Shown here: in pieces, positions 35,733 through 47,232 of the stretch
Layout of the letters: every line of letters starts with the position of its first letter
Numbering within the stretch: the stretch's first letter is position 1
Assembly (NCBI GenBank): GCA_025526915.1
Contig: JAHLKH010000119.1
Coordinates: 20,300 to 84,299 of the forward strand
Origin: Entophlyctis helioformis
Taxonomy: Eukaryota; Chytridiomycota; Chytridiomycetes; Chytridiales; Chytriomycetaceae
Reading direction: 5' to 3'
Length of the DNA stretch: 64,000 bases
Program-made: the position numbers and the translations under genes
The notes under the pieces: generated by a model
What the model was told of the DNA's origin: nothing
Database searches by the model: none
What the model saw: the letters and a program-made list of their open reading frames with translations, nothing else

Positions 35733-38700
35733 ATGGACGGCCACGACGGGCAGCCGCAGCGACCGCCGCCGGCGGGAATGAACGGGCCGCTGCTGTCTGC
35801 GGACATCGCCCGCAGCTTGAATCTCTCGGCAACGGCGCTGGCCGGTGCAGGCGCCAGTCCAGAGTACGACGATCCGTCTGCAGCCGCACACGGGTCGCGT
35901 GTATCGGATGCTGGCAGAGCGGATGCAAGGCCGTCGACCAGCAGCCTCGACAGAGACCGCGACACCACCAGCCAGAGCATCGGTGGAAGGCAGAGCGAGC
36001 GAGGCAGCGTGGCCGGCAAGACCGCACATCGTACCGCTCAACGGCAAGCACAGCACAAGCTTCCTAACTTCGAGTGTCTTGACGCAGGACTCGTCTGCTG
36101 CGCTGATCATCGACATGGGCCACGACGCCCACGAGTCTGGCCATCCAGCGATACACGTCTCGAACGACGGGCACGGCGGCCAGCCGACTCCAACCAAGTG
36201 CCACGCGCCGACCGGCAGCGCACAGATTTCCAAGAGCGACAGGGACAGGCTGCAGGCCGACCGGCCGCACCATGTGCGCATCCTGGCCTCGAGTCGCGGG
36301 CATCTGAACATGTCGGCCGAGGCCGTGCATCCACACTCGGCCGGCTCGACCGAGTTCCACACGCCGTTTGCTGATCCGATCATGCCCAACGGCCTGCTGA
36401 GCCCGCGTGCCGCGCGTTCGCAAAGCCCGTACACGTCCGGCTCGTCTCCGCAGCCACCGCCGCCGCAGTCCATGGCGCCCTGTCGCTCCAGAACCTCATT
36501 CTCAACCAGCCTGCATCGTCAACGATCTTGCCGTCGACGCTGCGACGGCAGTACTCGCCGGCGGTCGACTCGGGCCACGGGTTTGGCGCGGGATACACCA
36601 GCGGCGTGCTCCCGCTGCTGATGGGCGTGCTGCCGCGTCGGCTCGACTCGCAGGCTCGGATCGTGTGGTCGCCCTCACTGGCAGACGGCAGCGTCGGCAG
36701 TAGCGTCGCAACGCCCGTGTCCACCGTGCCGCCCGAGCTGCCCACGCCTGCGGGGATCAATAGCGACCCACCGACCGTGACGACAACGAATATCCAAGGC
36801 AGCAGCAGGCTGGCCAGGCTGGGACGGTCCTTGTCCGTCTCCAATTGGGCCAAGACACACATGGGCATGGACGATCCTGACGATGCCCTGCTCAGCGTCC
36901 AGGCTGCACGGCCGATGGACGCGTTGTCGCCCAACACGGCAGACAGCGACGGCCCAGCAGGCAGACTATCCGTGCTGTCGGTGTCGTCGACGTTTGAGTA
37001 CGGGTCAGCAGCGGCACGATCGGCACGCGGCGGCAAGCGCGGCCCGCCCACTGCACGCGGCATGGGCATGGACCTGCCATCAAGCCTTGCGACTGAGCCG
37101 GTCCATTTCGGTTCAGGCGTGTACTCGAGTGGCGGCACGGGCGGCTCGGCGTTGTACAGCAGCGGCAAAAGTGTGCCTGACGGCCTGAATGCAAACATAG
37201 AGCTGGGCAGCACTCGGCCCGGAAGCGCTGCAGTGGCGGGCCCAACCGCTGTGCAATCGCCGTCTGTGCGCAGCCCGACGCGTGGACTGATGCTGACGCT
37301 TGGATCCAAGAGCTCGATGAATGTGTACAACAGTGACGAGCCGCAGTCGCAGTCGCAGCCTCAACAGTCGCAGCCGCATGCCCAGACGCCGCTGCATCCA
37401 GCCACGCCGAGAAAGAGGCTGTCGTTTGCGATGCTGGGTGATAGCCGATCGCCGTTGGTCAGCCCTAGCATGGCAGGGCAGGATGCGGCGCAAAAGCCGC
37501 GGCAGCAGGCAGACACGGCCGTGATCCAGGAGGGTTCGGTCGTTGGCCCGCCAAGCATCCGCCCGCGCACCAGCACAACAACCGCCAGCCGAGCGGTCGA
37601 CGACAGTGCGCGACCGTCTGTCGCCAGATCGCAAACGTCTGCATACACATCCGACCGCCTGTCGACGCGGATCGTCCGTCGGTCGGCAGATCCGACCAGA
37701 GCTCCATCACACCATCGCAGCCGTCACGGCCCACCGCCAAGCAACGGCGCCGGCTGCCGCGACCGGCCGTCAAGTTCCTCGACCCGTTCTTCCGCCCCTT
37801 CTTTGACAGCGCCGGCACAACAGCAGCCACATGGGCACGCCTCGCGTTCCCGCCCGCCGTCGAGTCCCTGTTCCAGATCTACCTGTACTACATTGTCGTG
37901 CGCAAATCGCAGACCGTCGTTCTTGTCGCCCTCGTCCTTGGCTGGCTCCTCCTTGTCGTTGGCGATCTGGTCATGTTCCCTTGGGACCCTACCGGACACC
38001 ACGCGGTGCGCCAGATGACAACTTTGTGCCGCTAGGTGTCTCGATAGCGAACCTGGGGCTCTCGTTTGACCGCCGGTGGCAGAAATGGTGGTATTGGGGC
38101 CAGCTCGCCTATGTCAGCGCGTCGTACCTGCAGACGATGCACATGTCGTTCCATTTTGGTCATGGCGATACCAAACTTGAGACTGCGGTACGTTTCGGCT
38201 TGCGTTTCGGCTTGCGGAGTGGCGGGGTGGCTGGCTGGCTGGCTGGCTGACCTGGCAGGTCATTGGCACTCACGCGATTGGCTTCGTGTTCATGTGGTGT
38301 GTGCAACAGAACTACCATGGCATGATTATGCTCAACACGGTGTGCACAATCGCGATCGGCTATGTAGCACTCGCCCTACCGTACATGACCATGGCCATCC
38401 TGTCCGTCACGTTCTGTCTTGTCGAATTCGTTCTCGAGCTCAGCAACAGCTACTACGGACCCAGCCGCCATTTCTACATCACCAGCGGGCTGCTGTACAC
38501 TGCCATCAACATTGCGGGTTTGTTCTTCAAGTGCACGTGCGAGCTGCATCTGCGACGCGCGTTCGTGCGCAGCCGCATGCTGTACTACAACGAGGACGCA
38601 CTAGCACAGGCACGCGAGCGGAGTGACGAGTTGTTGTGCATGGTGCTGCCTGCCAAGATTGTGGCGTCGCTGCGGGATCTGGATGACTCGGACGCCAACC

Positions 38701-40862
38701 GGCTCAAGGAGAGCGTCAATGGGCTGTTCAACGAGCTGCATGGCGTGACGGTCTTGTTTGCTGATATAGCCGGGTGAGATACTGTGCGGAGTGTCCGTGT
38801 ATGCTAGATGCCTGCGCGTGGTTGGGATTAACTGTCGTGAACGACACTCGGCGTCTGCCAGGTTCACCGAGTTTTCCGGCACGGTCACTGCGAGCACGCT
38901 GGTGAGCGTTCGTGGATATGCCGTGTTTGGATGCCAAGAGTGACTGATGTCACCTGGCATGCGTGCTGTGCACAGGTGACCATCCTCAACGAGATGTTTT
39001 CGCTGTTTGACGCGATTGTCAGTGACCTGGAGCTCGAAAAGGCAAGCCAGACACGCACACACAACGATCATCGCGACGACGACAACCGCGACTAACACTG
39101 CCGCGACAGATCAAGACCATTGGTGACTCGATCCATGTCGCGGGCGGCGTCCCCGAGCAGCTCAAGACACGCGACGAGATTGTGCTGTTTGCACGCAGGG
39201 TGTGCATCATGGCCATCGAGATGATCAAGGCATTCAACCAAGTCTGCAGCGAGCGCAACCTCAAGGTGCGGCTGCGTGTCGGCGTCCACACCGGCTCCGT
39301 CGTCGGCGGCGTCATGGGCCTGTGGAAGTTCAAGTACGACATCTGGTCGCAGGATGTCGACATTGCGTCGCTGATGGAACAGACGGGCCGGCCGGGCATC
39401 CCGCACATCTCCGAAACCACGCACGAGCTGCTGGCTGGCGATTCCAGCTTCACGTTCACGGATGCGGAGCCTGTTGATGCGTTTGGCAAGCACATCAGAA
39501 CGTTTCATATTGCGTCCATGGCGTCGTATGATGATCTGCGTGACGGTAGCCAAGGAGTCGACAATGGTGGCGCCCATGGTGCGGGGCGGTTGTCTGTGCC
39601 GATTGAATCGCCTGGACAAGAGGTGCCGCCACAACAGCCGCAACAGCCACAGCAGCAAACCGTCAAAGCGGAAGAGAGTGCAGACCAGCGGCAGTCGCGT
39701 TCGTGGCGGCAGCTGCATGCGAGCCGACAGTCACAATCGCGGCAGACGCCGTCCACACCTGCAGGCGGTCGGCTCTCCAAGGCAGACGCCATGCTGCGAT
39801 TCAACCGCGAACTCAACCAGCTGTTCTGTAAGTCGCCACAATGGCTAGCCAGATCCAGCCTGCGCTAACCGCCCATCAACCGCCTCACCGCCATGTGTGC
39901 ATGGCCAGGCGTGTTCAATGACAGCAAACGCGAAGAAAGCTACCGCGAGTTTTATCTGGAGACATCGGCATCGTCGTTTGCTGGCACACTCATCGTGGTG
40001 CTGGTCGTCAACGTGCTGCTGGTGGTGCTGCGGCAGATCAACTATCCCGACATCCAGATAGGGTTTTACGAGCTGACGCTTGTTGCGTGCCAGATTATGG
40101 CTGTCGCGACTGGCAAGGTGCTGCAAGTCCGCCATCGGCACCTGCAGTGGAGGTATCAGGTCAGGATGCACCAGCAACAACAGCAGCAGCAACAGCAACA
40201 GCAACAGCAGTCCAACCAGCATCCAGCAAAGGGCGATGAAGGGATGGACTCGCAGCCGATCAAGCCACGGCCCAACGACAAGGGAGCGGTGCGGCCCATG
40301 TGGCCGCCATGGCTGCCCAACGGCCTGTCGATGGTCATGGTGATCACGATGGTCCTCTCCTCGTCGCTCTACTTTACCGTCATTGACTGGAGAACCGGCC
40401 CGCTGCTGTGCAGCACTCAGCTCATTGTCATGGTGCTCCATCTCGCCTTCTTTGGCATCAAAACCGTCTACGTGCGGCTCTGGCTCCTTGTCTCGTCGGC
40501 CGCCTTCACGTCACTCTTCATCTACCGAATCCACACGAGCGTTTCGACACGCGAGATATCCGCGCTCACGCCGGTCCTCCTCACGTGCATCCAGGCCGCC
40601 CTCCTCATCACGATGGTGGCCATGACGCTCGCGACGAGCTGGTTCATGGACTGGATTGCGCGCATGACGTTTTTCATGGAGCACGAGAACGAGATCAGTG
40701 TGCGCGAAATGCAGGACACGCAGGCGGCCACGGAGCGACTCATTATGAACATCCTGCCGCTCGACGTCCTCCGCCGCATCTCTGCCGGCGAGACGGCGCA
40801 GATTGCGGATACCCAGGACGACCTGGCTGTCATCTTCATCTCCATCACTGGCTGTAAGTCCT

Positions 40863-40902
<40 letters not shown>

Positions 40903-41749
40903 TGTGTGTTTGGGACACTGCCCGTTGTGGCGTGCACGCCTGACACGCCATGCAGTCAGGTCCGACACGGCCGACAAGGACTGTCTGTGGCTGCTCAACG
41001 ACATCATCTGCGAGCTTGACATCCTGGCGTCGCGCTACGGCATGGAAAAGATCAAGACGATTGGTACCAAGTATCTCGCCATGTGCGAGCCGCACCCGGA
41101 CGACGAGCCGGGAGTCAATGACGCCCTGACACGCACATGCCATTTTGGCGTGGCGCTCTTGGTACGTACGCGAGTGCTGCTGGTGCATGGGATACGGTGC
41201 TCTTGACTTTGTGTGCGGCTTGGTGGTGACACGGGAGACGGTTTCGCCAGGTGCTGATCAAGGATATCAATGCGAGACTGGAGCAAGACCTCAAGCTCAA
41301 GATTGGCATCAATGGTGCGTGCTGTGTGTGATGGGCATGCAACGGTCGGCCGTCTGTCTGTGTGATTGACGTTTGGTAATGTTTGACAGTCGGCCCAGGC
41401 GTCACGGGTCTGATTGGAACCAAAGCGGTGAGCGATGCATACCATAGCCTGCGCTGCGCTAGATGCGCGGCGAACCGCCACAGCACAGTCACCTAACGCG
41501 ATGCCGGTACAGTTTGCGTTTGACGTGTGGGGCGACACGGTCAATGTGTCATCGCGCATGGAGTCGACGGGCAAGGAGAACAAGATCCAGGTCACGCAGG
41601 CGGTGGTTGACCGGTGTACCAACGCGTTTGTGTTTGAGGAGCGCGGCACGGTGTTTGTCAAGGGCAAGGGCGACATGCTGACGTTCTGGCTAACGGGCCT
41701 GCCGCTCCCGGTGCAGCCTGCGCAGGACGGGCAGGACGGGCAGGGGTAG
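35733..41749 (+). CDS. Transmembrane class III adenylyl cyclase, animal type (two 6-TM cassettes and two catalytic domains)
   Basis: Exons: 35733..38187, 38259..38773, 38862..38901, 38976..39041, 39110..39827, 39909..40853, 40956..41161, 41251..41314, 41390..41427, 41513..41749, about 1,760 residues. A Ser/Pro-rich N-terminus of about 650 residues precedes the first helices (SLFQIYLYYIVV onward). The C1 domain has LFADIAGFTEFSG with the metal Asp, IKTIGDSI with the second Asp, and WSQDVDIASLMEQTGRPGIP, close to the animal tmAC C1 block. A second set of helices follows a poly-Gln tract. C2 lacks both metal Asp residues (VIFISITG; IKTIGTKYLAM) but keeps the adenine-site Lys and Asp (KIKTIG; FDVWGDTVNVSSRMESTG). 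This is the division of labour seen in mammalian cyclases. The N-terminal part has four single-base frame breaks (36000-36090, near 36476, near 37750, near 37990). One intron has a GC donor. Confidence 0.9.
39042..39109 (+). other. GC-AG intron inside the C1 catalytic domain of the cyclase
   Basis: The donor is GAAAAG|GCAAGC and the acceptor GCGACAG. The join makes ELEKIKTIGDS, a catalytic block that cannot tolerate change, so the GC donor is well supported. Confidence 0.85.
40170..40211 (+). repeat. CAG/CAA tract coding poly-Gln in the cyclase
   Basis: About 13 glutamine codons lie between helices of the second membrane cassette, in a cytosolic or lumenal loop. Confidence 0.85.
40866..40913. 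repeat. GT dinucleotide tract in a cyclase intron
   Basis: An interrupted TG repeat lies in the intron 40854-40955, directly after the donor. Confidence 0.9.
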
Positions 41750-41870
41750 AATCCACAGGCAAACAAAGGTTGTACTCGCGAGCGTCTATTGGACCATGAA
41801 TGTATTGTACCATAAACAATCACGATAAACTAGGCGACTCTAACGAGTGGCGGGGGTGGGGATAGATGAT

Positions 41871-42797
41871 CTAGTTGGTGGGGTTGGCGGACGCCTTGAC
41901 GTTGGCGAAGCAGGTGTAGTAGGTCTTGTAGACGTGGTCCTCGGGGAACCAGTCGTGGTCAACAAAGCCGAGGGTGATGTGGGGGTAGAAGCCGGCAATG
42001 GCATCAAAGTTGGACGGGTCGCCGCCCTTCTTGATGTAGGCAGCCTGCAGACGGCGGCGGGCCTCGAAGAGCTCGGGGGCGTCGACGAGGAGGTTGTAGA
42101 CGTAGGTGCGCTTGCCGACAAACGGCGACGTGGCCTTGGACTCGACCATGGACTGGCGGCCAACGCAGACGGGCGTGAACTTGACGCTCTGGATGGGGTG
42201 GTCGGCGGGGTTGACGACGGCCTCGATCTCCTCAATGGTCATGACGTTGGAGAGGGCAAAGAGCACCTCGGGGGGCGAGACGACGGTGATGTGGGCCTCG
42301 CCACGCGTCTTGAGGGGGCCGTAGGTGGCGTTGAGGGCGTTGAAGACGGGGACGACCGAGGCAAAGTCGACGGTCTGCTGGATGTACGATCCGTAGGCGG
42401 GGATGGGGCCACGCTTGGGCTGCACGGCGGGGGAATGGTAGTCGAGTGCACACGGGCCAACACGCAAGAGTCTGCGTCAGAAAAAGTGTGCGGCATTCAT
42501 GCGGCAGTGACAGCCAGCGACCGCGGCGCTTACCAGGAAGGGAATGGACGCAGCCGAGGCGGTGAGGTTCGAGTTGTACTCGTAGGTCTTGTTGAACGTG
42601 GGGATGGGGTTGGGCACGGGCAGCACAACCTCGACAACCTTGACGACCTCCTTGATGATGGTGACGGTCGTGTTGGCGCCAGTCGAGACGGTGGTGACCT
42701 TGGGGTCCTTGCGGTACACGGTGCACTTCTTGGGGCTGTGGGCGTCAACCGAGGCGACGAGCGCGACGGCGGCAACAAAGGCGGAGATGAGCTGCAT
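41871..42797 (-). CDS. Secreted protein with 2H phosphoesterase-like motifs
   Basis: Exons 42534..42797 and 41871..42419 give 270 residues. The protein starts with a clear signal peptide (MQLISAFVAAVALVASVDAH), so it is probably secreted or vacuolar. A Val/Thr-rich segment follows. The second exon holds two H-x-T motifs about 110 residues apart: GEAHITVVSP and YPHITLGFVDHDW. This spacing is the hallmark of the 2H phosphoesterase fold, used on cyclic phosphates and RNA ends. The fold call rests on these motifs only, and no named relative was recognised. Codon use is strongly biased to G/C-ending codons, similar to eL8 next door, which suggests high expression. The 530-bp gap upstream has CACGTGG at 43030 and GCACGTGGGC at 43069. 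Confidence 0.6.
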
Positions 42798-43327
42798 GGT
42801 CTGGACAGGCGGCGGGTCGGGTAAGCGTGTGGATCGGCGAGCAACGAGGCGAACATCACAGACGGGCAGGCAAGGCGACAGGGCAGGCAGAGCAGGCAGA
42901 GCAGAGCGCACTGCACGTACTGTTTGCGTTGGTGGGGAGGGAAATGAGCAGCCCTGCGCGACTCTTTATTGCAGCTGCAAGTCGGCCCGGCCGCTGTAAA
43001 ATTTGTGCCGCAGCAATATCTGCATTGCCCACGTGGTGAAAAAGCTGTTCTTATTGGCTGCAGCAATTGCACGTGGGCGACCCGACTGGCCACTGTGTTA
43101 CGAGACGATCAACAACTGCAGCCACAACGCCCGCTTCCACGACGGCCAGTCGATCCCGACACGCTCCACCAGCACGGCGAGGGCGACGACGGCAACGGCG
43201 ACCGCTAAGCCTCGGCAATCCACAGCAGCGAGCAGCGTAAAAAGTGCCAAACGAGGTGGATGATTTGTACAAGTGTGGGTCGGAACCAAGTTCATTCAAG
43301 AGAGGGATGCTGGTGGAGCAGGGTGGT
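42798..43327. promoter_or_regulatory. Promoter gap of the 2H-like gene with CACGTG boxes and inverted CCAAT
   Basis: This is 530 bp without a gene. It contains CACGTGG at about 43030, ATTGG at about 43053 and GCACGTGGGC at about 43069, with GCAGCAATTGC/GCAGCAATAT repeats between. It lies upstream of the 2H-like gene and just downstream of the eL8 stop. Confidence 0.4.
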
Positions 43328-44198
43328 TTAGACCTTGATCTCACGGGCAGCGGCGCGCTCGAGCTTGAGGGTCTGGTTCTTGGACTTGAAGCCCATGACA
43401 CCACCGCCCCAGGTCTTTCTGATGTCCTCGGCCTTGTCGTTGTAGTTGGCCTTGACGGCAGACACAAGGGCAGCGAACTCGGCCTTGTCCTCGGCGCGAA
43501 CCTCGGTGATGGCAAGAGCGGTGGCGGTCTTCTTGTGCACAACGGTGCCGAGACGCGACTTGCTCTTGACAATGCAGTAGGGGATGCCCATCTTGCGGCA
43601 GAGAGCGGGGAGCCACAGGACAATCTCGATGGGGTCAACGTCGTCGGCAATGACAACGAGCTGAGCCTTCTTGGCCTCGACAAGGGCAGTGATGTGGTTG
43701 ATGCCGTACTTGACGACAACGGGCTTCTTGCCCTGGTCAACCTTCTTGCCGGCAGCGACGGTCTCGGCGGCGGCCTTGAGACGCTGACGCTTGTCGAGCT
43801 TGGACTCGGGACGGTACTTGTTGACAAGCTTGAACACCTGGGTGGCTGCAGACGCGCGCGCACGCGAGGGTCAGTATCAGATCCAGCAACGCGTGCGAGT
43901 CAAGTGTGCACAGCGGCGAGGACGCGCTTACCAGTGTTCTTGTCAAGAGTCTTGGTGAACTGGTTGATTGCGGGGGGACCTTCAGGCGCTGCTTGAGGAT
44001 GGCCTTCTGGCGCTGGAGGCGGACGTACTCGGGCCACTTGACGAAGCGCGACAGGTTGCGGGCAGGCTGGATGGCCTGGCCGACACCAAAGTTGCGGGGA
44101 CGGGCCTCAATGAGGGGGTTCTTGGCAACCTTGGAGGGGGCAGCCTTCTTGGCGACGGCGGGCGCAGCAGCAACCTTCTTGGCGGCGGGCTTGGGGGC
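43328..44198 (-). CDS. RPL8: 60S ribosomal protein eL8 (L7a/L8), start exon not located
   Basis: This is a large-subunit ribosomal protein of the L7Ae fold. Exons 43932..44198 and 43328..43845 encode nearly the whole protein. The Lys/Ala-rich start is followed by [59 protein letters not shown] and [19 protein letters not shown], then the usual tail [14 protein letters not shown]. All are nearly invariant in fungi. The frame is broken by one missing base in a G6 run (43972-43977, plus strand) between LKVPP and AINQFTKTL. Because the gene is essential and single-exon copies were not seen, this must be a sequence error. The ATG is either in an unseen small upstream exon, or at 44206 if another base is missing. 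Confidence 0.93.
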
Positions 44199-44206
44199 CT
44201 GGACAT

Positions 44207-45385
44207 TCAGCAGCAGGCAGGGATCGATGAGTACACGGCAAATGTGCAACACACACCACAACCCGGCGACAGGGTTCCCCCCAGAGGCAGCAGGCGCAGG
44301 CAGCACGAGGCGTGCCAAAAGCATGTGTCTCCGGAACAGGTCATTGGAACACATCGGCATGCCCAGAGGAGACGGGGAGGTCTCGTGGGCAGCGATGATC
44401 CTAAAGCAGAAAGACGGCGTGTGTGCAGGTTGCGTCCGGCTGCTGGCGGGCAGCCGTCGCAGCAACAAGCGCTCGTCTCCGTCAGACGCTCCGATCGGCT
44501 CGCAGCCTCTCCCAGGGAGTACGGCCAGCAAGCGTCAACAAGAGCGACTGTGTGGGTGTCGCTAGGATCATTGGAGATGCAAGCAGAGCTCCTAAGGTGT
44601 GTTTGCAAGCAGGCGCATTGCCAGACCCGAGAAGAGCATCAACCGTCGATGGTCATCCAGACAGCAGCAAGGCGTCCAGAATCGCAACGCAGGCGAAGCG
44701 CAGCCCGAGTCCAGGCACACAGGAAGCAGCAGCACCACATCGCCTCTCTCGTCCAACACGTATATGCCACGCCGACCCGATAGACCTGCCAAGCGTCTGG
44801 AGAGCCGGCGCGGCAGGCGTGTGCTGCAGAGGCAGCTGGATGGAGGTGGCGACGGGGGGCCGACTGGGCACGCAGCCAGCCGGGCTGTGCTGCTTGCAGG
44901 TGTGCTTGCACCGCTCAAGGAACTGTTTCGCAAGAACATGGCACTGGGTGAACGCAGCAGTGGCCGGCCGCAAGGCCAGCCAGAATCGACTCGACTCGAC
45001 TCGCTGAAGAATCGAGTCGCTCGCCCAGCCAGCGAAGCCAGACCAAGTGGATGGGATGGGATGGATGGGATGGATGCGGCACCAGAAAAGCAATGCACAG
45101 GATGGGATGGGATGGGATGGACAGGCGGGGATGCATCCCATCCACGAGGCTGCTGTCGTGGCCAAGGTCGAGGTCGTCGTGGACAAGGGGGTCGCACAGG
45201 TCGCTGTGCAGCACAGCACAGGCAGCGTACCATTTGAATGTTTGACAGAGTGTGGGGAAGACGCGAGTGCGGCCGCCAACTGGCTTTGCATAAAGTGAAG
45301 ATTTGGCAATTGTTTGAGAATGAATTGGAATTTATGGTGTGATTGTGGTGGTCTTGGATGCAGAGGGTCGTGGCCACGTCTTGGC
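44207..45385. other. 1.2 kb gap between eL8 and the Ras gene
   Basis: No convincing gene was found. It may contain the first exon and promoter of eL8. Between 45050 and 45140 there are two blocks of GGATG repeats, and near 44985-45025 an imperfect inverted GACTC/GAGTC arrangement. Long open frames here are compositional. Confidence 0.4.
45055..45140. repeat. GGATG pentanucleotide repeat blocks
   Basis: Two clusters of GGATG units (about 5 and 4 copies) are separated by about 35 bp, followed by the inverted CATCCCATCC. The arrangement could form a hairpin. Confidence 0.8.
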
Positions 45386-47232
45386 TTACAGAATCAGGCA
45401 CTTGCCCTTCTTCTTCTTCTTCTCCAGCGCTGCGGGGCTCGTGTCCTGTCTGCGCTGAGCGCGGATCTGCCGCACAACCTGCAATAGTCCAACAGAGTCA
45501 GCATGGATCGCCGGCCACTTGGCAGGCAGCAACACCAACTTACAGAATAGAATGCTCTGTCGAACCAGTGCAAGAATGGCGGGTGAGAGTGCATGGTTAG
45601 TCGCAATCCACGGCGCAATCCACGGCACGATCCACAGAAAAAGGACCCCCACCTTTCCACGTTGAATGCCGTCTTGGCACTTGCTTCCACAAACTCGCAG
45701 CCAAGGTAGCGGGCCAAGTTGGCACCCTCTGCCTGCGAAACCTCGCGGTCCATTGTCCGGTCGCACTTGTTGCCCACAATGATCATGGGCACGGGATGCC
45801 GAGAGCTGTCGACATCCTTGACACGCTCAATCTGCTCCTTGAACCGCTCCAGACGCTCAAACGTGGACCGCGATGTGATGGAGTAGCAGAGCAGGAATCC
45901 CTCGCCGTCGCGAATCCATTGGTCTCGCAGCCTGTCGTGTGTTGGCCGCGTGTGAGTTACAGCACCGCATTGGTCACTATGATGCGCACGCCTCATCCAC
46001 CACTCACGCTGTGTACTCTTCTTGGCCGGCAGTGTCGAGAATCTCGAGGATGCACGGCAGATCGTCAATGACAACCTGCTTTCTGTACGAGTCTTCGATG
46101 GTGGGATCGTATGTCTGCGCCGTGCCATGCATGCCCAGGGTCAGTCAAACAGAGTTGCGCAGCGTCAGAGCTGCTCGACAGAGGGCAATGCATACCTCTA
46201 TTGAAGCAACCGGTGCGAGCAGACGCAGGACGAACAGATGGGCCGGCAAGCATGCACACACGGCAAGAGAGTCGGTGAGAACGACGCATGTGCACCATCA
46301 TGGCTGAGCAGCAAGGCAAGCCACGCCAGGAAAGTCTAAGCCACGGCTGACTCACCGACAAAGTGGTTGAGACAGAGCTGGGCAGGAGCGAATGTGGCGT
46401 CGTCCAAGGGTCGTCATGGTGTGCATGTCCAACAAGGCAGCTCGAGTTAGTTGTGGCTGGCCAGCATGCAGCGCAGCGCAGTGGTGGCTGTCATGAGGGC
46501 GGCGATTGGCCGTACCTGGATGGTGAGGGCTGTTGATTGAGAGCAGGCAGGAGCGAGAGGCCAGGTGGCGTTGTGGGAGGCAAGCGTTGCCAGTGCAGTG
46601 CCGTGCAGCCCGGTGCCGTGCGATGCAAGGCAGTCGAGTCCAGTGCAGTGCAGGAGCAGTGCAGTACAGGAGCGCATGTGGCGTAGTCAAGGCAGCGGTC
46701 ATGTCAGCAAGCACTCAAGCACACTCGCACGCACTCGTACGCATGTGGAATGGCTGATAAGGCGCCGGTCACAGGGCACAAGCCGAGCGAGCAGCGTGCG
46801 GGATCATGCGATGCACATCCAACGCATCACATCGCATCGCATCGGGGGCGGCAGGCTGGCAGCCAGACAGCGCCGTCCGAGTCGCAGGTGCTGGTGCCAG
46901 TGCTGGTGCCAGTGCTGGTGGGTCATGATGGCCTTGCCTGGCCGGGGGCTGGCCTGCAGAGCAGAGCGGCGCTGGCGGCTGCACCGTCCCAGCATGGCGG
47001 CGACAGACGAGGCTGTTTGCTGCACAAGCCGCCGCCACAGTGCAACCAGCTTGGCCGTCGCTGCTGCCGCCGTCGCTGCTGGTTGCCTGCCCGCTTGCAC
47101 ACACAGGCACACATCGGCACACAGGTACACTACACAGTCTGCCAACCACAGTCCGCTGCAGAGCAAGTCCTTGAACGCACCCGTCTTGCCCACACCACCA
47201 TCGCCCAGAACGACCATCCTCATGAGCGACAT
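45386..47232 (-). CDS. Ras-family small GTPase with CAAX box
   Basis: Exons: 47181..47232, 46516..46529, 46356..46377, 46008..46114, 45653..45931, 45544..45556, 45386..45478, about 193 residues. G boxes are all present: [11 protein letters not shown] (G1), [10 protein letters not shown] (effector loop), [11 protein letters not shown] (G3), VGNKCD (G4) and [11 protein letters not shown] (G5). The tail is [11 protein letters not shown]: a polybasic run plus a CAAX box ending in Leu, which favours geranylgeranylation, as in Rap/Rsr1-type proteins. The sequence LCLNHFV and the GDGG loop fit the fungal Ras/Rap group. Three exons are tiny (14, 22 and 13 nt), and the first intron is 651 nt. The join between exons 3 and 4 is one base out of phase, so a base is probably missing there or the donor is misplaced. 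Confidence 0.88.

Noticed and set aside
41847..42824. Open frame of 325 codons antisense to the 2H-like gene
   Set aside because: Strong third-position G/C bias of the sense gene removes stops on the other strand. It has no motif, and the sense frame has a signal peptide and good splice sites.
43244..43996. Open frame of 250 codons antisense to eL8
   Set aside because: The sense strand is an unmistakable ribosomal protein.
44207..44531. N-terminal extension of eL8 in the open frame upstream of 44198
   Set aside because: The encoded sequence is hydrophobic and Cys-rich, unlike any eL8 start. A splice acceptor or a missing base at the boundary is more likely.
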